6,134 nucleotides of DNA from Chloroflexota bacterium (GTDB taxonomy: Bacteria > Chloroflexota > Dehalococcoidia > GIF9 > UBA5629), in assembly GCA_026389675.1 (NCBI GenBank), contig JAPLHJ010000175.1, forward strand, positions 1 to 6,134. Reading direction: 5' to 3'. Shown here in pieces: positions 1 through 5,737 of the stretch. A model generated the notes under the pieces. It saw only the letters and a program-made list of their open reading frames with translations. It had not been told where the DNA came from and did not search any database. A program made the position numbers and the translations under genes. How positions within the stretch are numbered: position 1 is the stretch's first letter; every line of letters starts with the position of its first letter.

Positions 1-810
1 GTAGATAAGCTGGGCAAAGAGACAGCTGACCTTTTGCGCCTGAGGATACCCGCGGTACTGCTTTTCGGTGTGGTCAACGCCAAGGACGAGTGGGGATCGG
101 GCGCCTATCACCCCCGGGGAGTGGTGCAGCAGGCCATCCGTGCCATCAAGAAAGCTGCGCCCGGCTTGCTGGTGATAACAGATGTATGCCTGTGCGAATA
201 CACCAATCACGGCCACTGCGGCGTCATCGAAAACGGTGACGTGGACAACGACAAGACCCTGCCGCTGCTGGCCAAAATGGCGCTCTCCCATGCTGAAGCG
301 GGGGCAGACATGGTAGCGCCATCCGACATGATGGACGGCCGTGTAAAAGCCATCCGGGAGGCGCTGGACGGCAATGGATTCAACTCCCTACCCATCATGG
401 CCTACGCTGCGAAATACGCCTCAGCTTTCTACGGTCCATTCAGGGAAGCTGCCGGCTCGGCGCCGCAGTTCGGCAACCGCAAATCATACCAGATGGACCC
501 TCCCAATGTGCGCGAAGCCCTCAGGGAGATAGAGCAGGATATACAGGAAGGCGCCGATATCGTTATGGTCAAGCCGGCGCTCGCTTATCTCGACGTCATC
601 CGGCGCGCACGAGAGACCTTCAACCACCCGCTGGCGGCATATAACGTCAGCGGCGAGTACGCCATGGTCAAAGCAGCAGCTTCCCGGGGCTGGATTGATG
701 AAAAACGTATTGTGCTCGAGATACTCACCTCTATCAAAAGAGCGGGGGCCGATATTATCATTACGTACCACGCCAAAGAAGCCGCAACCTGGCTTGTGGA
801 ACAAGGCTAA
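1..810 (+). CDS. hemB: Porphobilinogen synthase (5-aminolevulinate dehydratase), 5'-truncated by window edge
   Basis: HemB condenses two 5-aminolevulinate molecules into porphobilinogen in the cytoplasm, a committed step to haem, sirohaem and cobalamin. The reading frame is open from base 1, giving 269 residues. Family proteins are about 320-335 residues, so roughly 55-60 N-terminal residues lie outside the window. The metal site is visible as DVCLCEYTNHGHCG (window residues 61-74); its three cysteines (63, 65, 73) mark the zinc-dependent type rather than the Mg-only, Asp-rich type. Both Schiff-base lysines are present: K138 in AYAAKYAS (codon at 412) and K191 in MVKPALAYLD (codon at 571). 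The C-terminus is complete, with a TAA stop at 808-810. hemL follows after 6 bp, so the two are almost certainly co-transcribed and may be translationally coupled. The TTG at 34 is an internal codon, not the start, because homology continues upstream. Confidence 0.97.
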   Translation, partial: VDKLGKETADLLRLRIPAVLLFGVVNAKDEWGSGAYHPRGVVQQAIRAIKKAAPGLLVITDVCLCEYTNHGHCGVIENGDVDNDKTLPLLAKMALSHAEAGADMVAPSDMMDGRVKAIREALDGNGFNSLPIMAYAAKYASAFYGPFREAAGSAPQFGNRKSYQMDPPNVREALREIEQDIQEGADIVMVKPALAYLDVIRRARETFNHPLAAYNVSGEYAMVKAAASRGWIDEKRIVLEILTSIKRAGADIIITYHAKEAATWLVEQG

Positions 811-816
811 ACTGTT

Positions 817-2103
817 ATGAAGAAAACGCAGGTATCAAGGCGGTTATTCAGTGAAGCCCGGCACTTACTGCCGGGCGGCGTGGACAGCCCTGTAAGGGCC
901 TTCAAGGCAGTCGGCGGTACACCGCGCTTTATCGTCAGGGGCAGAGGTTCGAAACTTTACGACGCCGACGGAAACCGTTATATCGATTATGTGTGCTCAT
1001 GGGGTCCGCTCATACTCGGCCACGCCGACCCAAGGGTGACCTCCGCCGTGAAACGTGTGATTGGAAATGGGACAAGTTTCGGGGCGGCTACGGAAGCGGA
1101 GATCCGCCTGGCGGAAATGATTTGCCGGGCCATGCCATCCATCGAGATGCTGCGCTTCGTTAACTCCGGCACCGAGGCAACCATGAGCGCTATCCGCCTT
1201 GCCCGCGCTTTCACGGGCAGGCAGCGCATTATCAAATTTGAAGGGTGTTATCACGGGCATTCGGACAGCCTGCTGGTCAGCGGCGGTTCGGGCATGGCCA
1301 CCCTGGGCATCCCCGATTCCCCAGGCGTACTAAGGCAGGCCGCCCGCTATACGCTGGTAGCCGCTTATAACGATATGCAATCAGTACAGCGCCTGTTTGA
1401 TAAATATCCTGGTGAAATCGCGGCGGTTATCGTCGAACCGGTAGCGGCAAACATGGGAGTCGTCAAACCGGACAAGGGCTTCCTCGGGGGCCTGCGCAGA
1501 CTTACCAAAAAATACGGTGCACTGCTGATCTTCGATGAGGTGATCACAGGGTTCCGCATCGCTTACGGGGGAGCGCAGGGGCTCTTCGGCATAAAGCCAG
1601 ACCTTACCTGCCTGGGTAAAATCATCGGCGGCGGTCTGCCCGTGGGAGCTTACGGTGGAAGGCGGGACATAATGAAGATGATGGCTCCCGAGGGGAAGGT
1701 CTACCAGGCAGGCACTTTGTCCGGCAACCCGCTGGCCATGACCGCCGGCATTGAGACGCTGCGCATACTGGATGACGCGCGGATTTACCGCCAGTTGGAG
1801 GAAAGAACAACCGCCCTGCAGGAGGGAATAGCTGCGGCAGCCTGCCAGGCCTGCATACCGCTCAGCATAGCGCGCGCAGGTTCGCTATTGACGGTGTTTT
1901 TCAACGGAGGCGAAGTATCGGACTACTCTTCGGCACGCAGTTGCGATACCGGCCTTTTCGCGAAGTTCTTCAACTCTTTACTCAACGACGGGATCTACTG
2001 GCCGCCCTCGCAATTCGAGGCCGCCTTCGTCTCACTTGCCCACAGCCCGCAGGACATACAGACTACAATCCGGGCAGCGGGCAAAGCATTTAAGAGACTG
2101 TGA
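817..2103 (+). CDS. hemL: Glutamate-1-semialdehyde 2,1-aminomutase
   Basis: HemL is a cytoplasmic PLP enzyme that isomerises glutamate-1-semialdehyde to 5-aminolevulinate, the substrate of the HemB encoded just upstream. Its 428 residues match the usual length of about 425-435. Class-III aminotransferase landmarks appear in order: the N-terminal GGVDSPVRAF segment (20-29), the phosphate-binding NSGTEAT (116-122), FEGCYHGHSD (141-150), FDEVITGFR with the pyridine-nitrogen Asp at 240, LGKIIGGGLP with the Schiff-base Lys at 268, and AGTLSGNP (298-305). The C-terminal FVSLAHSPQDI is typical of HemL. The ATG is 6 bp after the hemB stop. The only upstream Shine-Dalgarno-like sequence is a weak AAGG at 803-806, inside the end of hemB, which fits translational coupling. 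HemL implies the C5 route starting from glutamyl-tRNA. I see no missing catalytic residue. A weak hairpin overlaps the TGA stop. Confidence 0.97.
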   Translation: MKKTQVSRRLFSEARHLLPGGVDSPVRAFKAVGGTPRFIVRGRGSKLYDADGNRYIDYVCSWGPLILGHADPRVTSAVKRVIGNGTSFGAATEAEIRLAEMICRAMPSIEMLRFVNSGTEATMSAIRLARAFTGRQRIIKFEGCYHGHSDSLLVSGGSGMATLGIPDSPGVLRQAARYTLVAAYNDMQSVQRLFDKYPGEIAAVIVEPVAANMGVVKPDKGFLGGLRRLTKKYGALLIFDEVITGFRIAYGGAQGLFGIKPDLTCLGKIIGGGLPVGAYGGRRDIMKMMAPEGKVYQAGTLSGNPLAMTAGIETLRILDDARIYRQLEERTTALQEGIAAAACQACIPLSIARAGSLLTVFFNGGEVSDYSSARSCDTGLFAKFFNSLLNDGIYWPPSQFEAAFVSLAHSPQDIQTTIRAAGKAFKRL

Positions 2104-2131
2104 GCACACCTTTATAAAGCAAGGTACTCAC
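2100..2131 (+). terminator. Possible weak intrinsic terminator after hemL
   Basis: An imperfect hairpin overlaps the hemL stop codon: GTGAG (2100-2104) pairs with CTCAC (2127-2131), and inside it ACCTT (2108-2112) pairs with AAGGT (2121-2125), with an 8-nt loop and a small asymmetric internal loop. Only a short T-rich stretch (GTATTT) follows, so a rho-independent role is uncertain. Its place at the end of the hem genes, facing convergent ridA, is the main support. Confidence 0.35.
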
Positions 2132-2218
2132 GTATTTGCAAAGAGCCAGACGCCGGAGCAATCTCATGGCACTGCGCCTTCGATTATAGGGATTGCTTCA
2201 CTTCGTTCGCAATGACAG
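2132..2218. repeat. Degenerate palindromic intergenic repeat between hemL and ridA
   Basis: This gap holds an imperfect long inverted repeat. The left arm (2132-2165) begins GTATTTGC and ends AGCAATCTC. The reverse complement of the right arm (2189-2216) begins GTCATTGC and ends AGCAATCCC. The perfect inner arms are AGCAATC (2157-2163) and GATTGCT (2191-2197); the right arm also contains a short ATTGC/GCAAT hairpin (2192-2213). The pattern, with GTCATTGCGA-like ends and AGCAATC-like inner arms, resembles a class of dispersed intergenic palindromes that I recall from several bacterial genomes; that assignment is from memory. It ends 5 bp before the ridA stop and could act in either direction as a transcription end or mRNA 3' stabiliser. 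No coding capacity is seen. Confidence 0.5.
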
Positions 2219-2223
2219 CTCAG

Positions 2224-2601
2224 CTATTTAATTGCGATAGCCTCGACCTTAAGCTGGAAATTGCCCGGCACTTCTTTAACGGCCACGCAGGTCCTGGCCG
2301 GAGGGGCCCCTGGAAAATATCTAGCATAAACCGCGTTCATCCTCTGGAAGTCCGCCATATCCTTCATAAAGATTGTCACTTTAACTACCCTGGCCATGCT
2401 GCTTCCCACCGATTCCAGCAGCCTTTTCATATTCTCCAGGATTAGTTCCGTGGCCTTATCGATATCGTCCATGATTATCAGCCCTTTTTCTATATCCATA
2501 GGATCCATGCCGGTGATAAAGAGGAACCCTCCGGCCTCAACCATATGGGAATAGGCGCCTGCCTTAATCAGGAAATCAACATCTATGGCCCTCTTTTCCA
2601 T
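2224..2601 (-). CDS. ridA: RidA family (YjgF/YER057c/UK114) enamine/imine deaminase
   Basis: RidA proteins are small cytoplasmic trimers that hydrolyse reactive enamines/imines (such as 2-aminoacrylate) released by PLP enzymes, protecting other PLP enzymes from damage. The 125-residue product has the family length. Landmarks are GAYSHMV (15-21, usually GPYS), ITGMDP (29-34, usually SGQ.P), the NMKRLLESVGSSMARVVK helix region (57-74), KDMADFQRMNAVY (80-92) and PPARTCVAV (100-108). R103, the substrate carboxylate-binding arginine of active RidA, C105 and E120 in VEAIA are all present, so deaminase activity is plausible. The altered SGQ loop may mean a non-archetypal Rid subgroup. ATG at 2601 is supported by a strong Shine-Dalgarno (GGAGGTG, complement of 2608-2614) 6 nt upstream. 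It is divergent from a tetR-family gene and convergent with hemL, whose product is a PLP enzyme. Confidence 0.93.
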   Translation of the reverse strand: MEKRAIDVDFLIKAGAYSHMVEAGGFLFITGMDPMDIEKGLIIMDDIDKATELILENMKRLLESVGSSMARVVKVTIFMKDMADFQRMNAVYARYFPGAPPARTCVAVKEVPGNFQLKVEAIAIK

Positions 2602-2623
2602 TTATAGCACCTCCAGTGTATTC

Positions 2624-2651
2624 ATTATACAAATGTTACAGGATATGTTAC
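2624..2651 (-). promoter_or_regulatory. Predicted ridA promoter
   Basis: On the minus strand a perfect TATAAT -10 box (complement of 2624-2629) lies 16 bp from a weak -35, GTAACA (complement of 2646-2651, 4 of 6 consensus bases). The start of transcription would fall near 2617, giving a leader of about 16 nt that just includes the strong ridA ribosome binding site. The -10 overlaps the predicted -35 of the divergent tetR gene. Confidence 0.55.
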
Positions 2652-2654
2652 TAT
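2626..2654 (+). promoter_or_regulatory. Predicted promoter of the tetR-family gene
   Basis: TATACA (2626-2631, 4 of 6 to TTGACA) and TACTAT (2649-2654, 4 of 6 to TATAAT) are separated by an ideal 17 bp. The -10 ends only 6 bp before the ATG at 2661, so the transcript would begin at or next to the start codon and be leaderless. This agrees with the absence of a Shine-Dalgarno sequence just before that ATG. Confidence 0.4.
2633..2651. promoter_or_regulatory. Tandem ATGTTAC repeat, candidate operator in the ridA/tetR intergenic region
   Basis: ATGTTAC occurs at 2633-2639 and again at 2645-2651, 12 bp apart start to start. The pair sits in the spacer between the predicted -35 and -10 of the tetR gene and covers the predicted -35 of ridA, the right place for a repressor of both genes. 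TetR-family operators are usually inverted rather than direct repeats, so binding by the adjacent regulator is an inference. Confidence 0.3.
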
Positions 2655-2660
2655 CATTCT

Positions 2661-3254
2661 ATGCCCGAGTACAATCAGACTGAAGAGAGAATCATTGCTG
2701 CCGCGCTTAAACTCTTCATGTCGCAAGGTATTAAGAAGACCCCCATCGAAGATGTTGCGGCGCGCTGCGGCCTCACCCGCGCCACCATTTACCGCTATTT
2801 TCGGGATAAAAAATTCCTGGTGAGATCCAGTATGATGCACATGGTTACTGTGATAAACGAGGCCCTTACAGACCTTGATAAGCACCGGGAATACACTACC
2901 GAAAAATCAGCCGACCGGATCAAAGAGGCGGTCACCACCTTGCCCCACGGCGATCTGCCGGCACGCCTCAGCGAATTAAAACAGGTTTACCCGGACATCT
3001 TCGCCGAATACCAGATAGCGCGCCTGGCCTCCATACGGGACATTTACCGGCGCGTACTTAATACAGCTAAGAAAGAAGGCCTGGTACAGCCATCTGAAGC
3101 CGACTGGAACCTGGTGCAGGCCATCCTTTCAGAGGCAACGCTCTATATCGCGGAAAGCCCGCTGGTGCTGTCCCATGGTGCGGCAATTGGTAAGATATAC
3201 TCAACCATACTGGATATCATGCTCTACGGCATCGTAGGCAGACGCAAGAAATGA
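2661..3254 (+). CDS. TetR/AcrR-family transcriptional regulator
   Basis: This 197-residue protein has a textbook TetR N-terminal DNA-binding domain: EERIIAAALKLFMSQGIKKT (8-27), then IEDVAARCGLTRATIYRYF (29-47) with the recognition helix, and RDKKFLV. TetR proteins bind as dimers, usually repress, and release DNA on binding a small ligand. The C-terminal part (about 60-197) is the helical ligand/dimer domain, which is not conserved enough to name a ligand. I chose ATG 2661. An in-frame GTG at 2616 would add 15 residues (MYSLYKCYRICYYHS) with no family counterpart and no ribosome binding site, and would lie inside the ridA promoter. No Shine-Dalgarno precedes 2661 either, and the predicted -10 suggests a leaderless mRNA. 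The gene is divergent from ridA, so control of itself and ridA is likely. It ends 24 bp from the convergent helicase gene, with no clear terminator between them. Confidence 0.93.
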   Translation: MPEYNQTEERIIAAALKLFMSQGIKKTPIEDVAARCGLTRATIYRYFRDKKFLVRSSMMHMVTVINEALTDLDKHREYTTEKSADRIKEAVTTLPHGDLPARLSELKQVYPDIFAEYQIARLASIRDIYRRVLNTAKKEGLVQPSEADWNLVQAILSEATLYIAESPLVLSHGAAIGKIYSTILDIMLYGIVGRRKK

Positions 3255-3278
3255 GACCCACCCGGGGCTGAATACCTG

Positions 3279-4484
3279 CTAATTTCCGCTGCTTCTCCGT
3301 CCATACACCCTGGGCCTTCTTTCCGGCCGGCGCGGTCCCGTGGCAGCCACGACGGGAGCAGGCGCATCGTAGTTAAAGCCTTTCAGCATGCGGCGCTCAA
3401 TGCGTGTCTTAAGAACAGACTCTATGTCCTTCACCACAGCTGCGTCGGCAGAGGTAACGAAAGTCAGAGCGATACCTTTCTGGTCCACCCGTCCGGTGCG
3501 GCCGATGCGGTGTGTGTAAGCGTCGGTATTCTCAGGCATATCGAAATTAATTACATGTGAGATGCTGAGCACATCTAAGCCGCGGGCGGCTATGTCGGTG
3601 GCAACCAGTATCTTCACTGAACCGTCGCGGAAATCATCAAGTGTAGCCTGGCGCCGGTTCTGTGCCAGGTCGCCATGCAGGGCGGCGGCCCTGAAGCCAT
3701 TCCTTTTCAGGTGTGTAGCTACCCGGTCGGCCCTGTGCTTGGTACGCGTAAACACTAATACTGAATCCGTCTCGTAACAGCGTAAAACCTCGGTCAGCAG
3801 GCTGGTTTTGAGGTGTTGCTTGACCGGGAAAAGGGAATGGGATACAGTGTCAGCCGGCGCTGAATGCCCTATCTGAATAGTAACCGGGTTGCGCAGGGTT
3901 TCATATACCAGTCTGCGTATATCAGCCGGCATGGTGGCCGAAAAAAGCAGTGTCTGACGCGGCTTGATCAGGCATTTCAATGTGTTTTTGATATCGGGCA
4001 GAAAACCCATATCGAACATGCGGTCCGCCTCATCTATGACCAATATCTCAAGGTCTGACAGATCGATAGTGCTTTTCCACAAATGGTCGAGCAGGCGTCC
4101 CGGGCAGGCCACAACCACCTCTACCCCACTGCGCAGCCTGCGGATTTGCTGGTCCATGCTGACCCCTCCATAAACTGCTATGCTTTTCAATCCTGTCGCC
4201 TGGCCCAGATCGTCGATGGCCTCGCAGGTTTGCTCGGCCAGTTCACGCGTCGGTGAGATAATGGCCGCGCCGATACGTCCTCGCGGTAATTTCAGCAGGT
4301 GATTAAGAACAGGCAAAACGAACGCGGCAGTTTTGCCTGTGCCGGTCTGCGCAAGGCCGATGATATCGCGTCCCAGCATGATAGGTGGAATAGTCTCCTG
4401 CTGGATGGGGGTGGGTATGGTATACCCGAGGGCCTTAACCCCCACCATGATACTCGGATGGAGATTAAATTTTTCAAAACTCAA
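3279..4484 (-). CDS. DEAD-box ATP-dependent RNA helicase, RhlE-like
   Basis: DEAD-box helicases use ATP to unwind short RNA duplexes in ribosome assembly, RNA decay or cold adaptation. All core motifs are visible in the 401-residue product: Q motif TPIQ (25-28), motif I AQTGTGKT (45-52), Ia PTREL (78-82), Ib ACPGR (126-130, where TPGR is usual), II DEAD (151-154), III SAT (182-184), IV VLVFTR (242-247), V TDIAARGLDV (296-305) and VI HRIGRTGR (325-332). DRMFDMGF after motif II and the short basic tail RRPERRPRVYGRR (385-397) resemble RhlE; there is no DbpA or CsdA-type RNA-binding domain. The start is TTG at 4484. An in-frame TGA lies only three codons upstream, and a good Shine-Dalgarno (GTGAGGT, complement of 4491-4497) is 6 nt away. 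The gene is divergent from a PAS-GGDEF gene. Confidence 0.95.
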   Translation of the reverse strand: MSFEKFNLHPSIMVGVKALGYTIPTPIQQETIPPIMLGRDIIGLAQTGTGKTAAFVLPVLNHLLKLPRGRIGAAIISPTRELAEQTCEAIDDLGQATGLKSIAVYGGVSMDQQIRRLRSGVEVVVACPGRLLDHLWKSTIDLSDLEILVIDEADRMFDMGFLPDIKNTLKCLIKPRQTLLFSATMPADIRRLVYETLRNPVTIQIGHSAPADTVSHSLFPVKQHLKTSLLTEVLRCYETDSVLVFTRTKHRADRVATHLKRNGFRAAALHGDLAQNRRQATLDDFRDGSVKILVATDIAARGLDVLSISHVINFDMPENTDAYTHRIGRTGRVDQKGIALTFVTSADAAVVKDIESVLKTRIERRMLKGFNYDAPAPVVAATGPRRPERRPRVYGRRSSGN

Positions 4485-4600
4485 TGGATGACCTCACTAA
4501 TGAATAAATTTAGCCGGGGTTCGGGCCATCCAAGGCTTGAGATAAATCTGGTTTGATTATAAGAAGCTTTCAATAACCTAAACTTGAACTATTAACATGA

Positions 4601-4630
4601 ATTATACACAATTGTTGACAAATATGACAA
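4601..4630 (-). promoter_or_regulatory. Predicted promoter of the DEAD-box helicase gene
   Basis: On the minus strand TTGTCA (complement of 4625-4630, 5 of 6 to consensus) and a perfect TATAAT (complement of 4601-4606) are 18 bp apart. Transcription would start near 4594 and leave a 5' untranslated leader of about 110 nt. A second perfect TATAAT (complement of 4556-4561) lies nearer the gene but lacks a good -35. I see no recognised riboswitch or strong hairpin in the leader (4485-4600). Confidence 0.5.
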
Positions 4631-4632
4631 TT
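4610..4632. promoter_or_regulatory. Inverted repeat over divergent -35 boxes, candidate operator
   Basis: AATTGT (4610-4615) and ACAATT (4627-4632) form an inverted repeat with an 11-bp spacer that encloses the -35 regions of both divergent promoters. ACAATTGT (4608-4615) is itself a perfect 8-bp palindrome, and TGACAA repeats directly at 4616-4621 and 4625-4630. Part of this symmetry comes from the two opposed -35 boxes themselves, so a protein-binding role is only a suggestion. Confidence 0.25.
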
Positions 4633-4643
4633 AAGATTAAATT
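4615..4643 (+). promoter_or_regulatory. Predicted promoter of the PAS-GGDEF gene
   Basis: A perfect -35 TTGACA (4615-4620) is followed after 17 bp by TAAATT (4638-4643, 4 of 6 to TATAAT). The start of transcription would be near 4650, giving a leader of about 59 nt that ends in a strong GGAGG (4699-4703) 5 nt before the ATG at 4709. The -35 lies back to back with the -35 of the divergent helicase promoter, 4 bp away. Confidence 0.5.
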
Positions 4644-4708
4644 GAAAATATTCCAGAAGCCAGAATTTCACTATCACAGCGTAGCTGTTATAGACACCGG
4701 AGGTTTTC

Positions 4709-5716
4709 ATGCCGAAACAAGACGCCATGACAAAGCAGCAGTTGATGAATGAATTAGAACAACTGCGGGATCAGGTCCTTCAATTCAAAAAGCTGGAAAA
4801 AGAATTAATGACCACCGAGCAGGTATTAAGGTGCGCGGAAGAGCAGTGGAGACGCCTTTTTGAGGACGCCCAGCATGGAATATTGGTACTGGATGCCGAG
4901 ACAGGGCAGGTCAAGGAAGCCAACCCGCATTTTTTGGCTATGCTGGGTTATTCCAAAGGTGAGGTAATTGGAAAGAACCTCTTTGACCTTGATTGCTTTA
5001 TTGACGTAGAAAAAAACAAAGCCGCTTTCAAAGAATTGAAGGTGAAGGGCCATTGTCATCTTGATAACGTACCTCTTGAAACAAGAACCGGTCTCCGTCT
5101 TGATATAGAGATAGATTCCAAAGTATGCGCCGTCACTGATAACAAGATCATACACTGCAATTTCCATGATAATACAGAGCGCAACAGCAATGAAAGGGAG
5201 ATACGTTTAATCGCTACCCACGATTCCTTGACCGGACTGCCCAACCGGATCCTGTTCCTTGACCGCGCGCATATAGCGGTACTGCATGCCCAACGCAGAA
5301 AAAAAATGGTTGCCCTGGTTTCATTGGACCTGGATAAATTCAGCTCTGTAAACGAGACGCTGGGCAATGACCTTGGGAATAAATTGTTAAAGGCCGTGGC
5401 GGAAAGATTCACCGGCCTGCTGCGTAAAAGCGATACTATAGCCAGAGTGGGAGGCGATGAATTCGCCATGGTACTGCCCGAACTGGAGCATATGGAAGAC
5501 GTGATTAAGATCGCCGATAAACTCGTTGACGCCTTCAGACAGCAGTTCATGGTTAACGGCCGCAGGGTGATAGTTACCATCAGCGCGGGTGTGGCGGTCT
5601 ACCCGGCTGACGGCAAAGACCCTGAAACATTGCTCAACTGCGCCGATAAGCTGATGTACAACGTCCGCTCCCAGGGCAGCAACAGCTATAAGATGTCGCA
5701 GATGATTACGCCGTAA
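4709..5716 (+). CDS. PAS-GGDEF signalling protein (putative diguanylate cyclase with atypical substrate-site residues)
   Basis: GGDEF domains make cyclic di-GMP from two GTP. This 335-residue protein has an N-terminal coiled-coil-like stretch (about 8-45), a PAS sensor domain (about 46-158, with GILVLDAETGQVKEAN at 57-72) and a GGDEF domain (about 165-328). There is no signal peptide or membrane segment, so it should be cytoplasmic. The GGDEF part has DSLTGLPNR (172-180), the metal-binding Asp in LDLDKF (D207), an inhibitory I-site RKSD (239-242) exactly five residues before the intact GGDEF (248-252), and a terminal ADKLMY (312-317). Several usually conserved positions differ: the guanine-recognising Asp is N224 in LGNDLGNKLL, and the final K..GR phosphate-contact motif is R320..S324. 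A reduced or altered activity is therefore possible. The ATG is set by GGAGG 5 nt upstream. The methyltransferase gene follows after 21 bp. Confidence 0.93.
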   Translation: MPKQDAMTKQQLMNELEQLRDQVLQFKKLEKELMTTEQVLRCAEEQWRRLFEDAQHGILVLDAETGQVKEANPHFLAMLGYSKGEVIGKNLFDLDCFIDVEKNKAAFKELKVKGHCHLDNVPLETRTGLRLDIEIDSKVCAVTDNKIIHCNFHDNTERNSNEREIRLIATHDSLTGLPNRILFLDRAHIAVLHAQRRKKMVALVSLDLDKFSSVNETLGNDLGNKLLKAVAERFTGLLRKSDTIARVGGDEFAMVLPELEHMEDVIKIADKLVDAFRQQFMVNGRRVIVTISAGVAVYPADGKDPETLLNCADKLMYNVRSQGSNSYKMSQMITP

Positions 5717-5737
5717 ATAGAGATCACGATATAGCTG

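Noticed and set aside
484..804. 106-codon minus-strand ORF opposite hemB
   Set aside because: hemB is unambiguous on the other strand; the antisense product has no family features.
2212..2445. 77-codon plus-strand ORF opposite ridA
   Set aside because: It is antisense to a clear RidA gene, its product resembles nothing I know, and no ribosome binding site is seen.
2616..2660. N-terminal extension of the TetR protein from GTG 2616
   Set aside because: The extra 15 residues are not like TetR N-termini, no ribosome binding site precedes the GTG, and the stretch holds the divergent ridA promoter.
3255..3278. CACCCGGGG palindromic stretch as a terminator between the tetR and helicase genes
   Set aside because: The stem is too short and no T-run follows on either strand.
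4509..4545. GGGGTTCGGGCC stretch that recalls a tRNA T-arm
   Set aside because: No acceptor, D or anticodon stem can be built around it. It is part of the helicase leader.
5056..5580. 174-codon minus-strand ORF opposite the PAS-GGDEF gene
   Set aside because: It is low-complexity, Ser/Arg/Leu-rich antisense translation of a well-supported gene.
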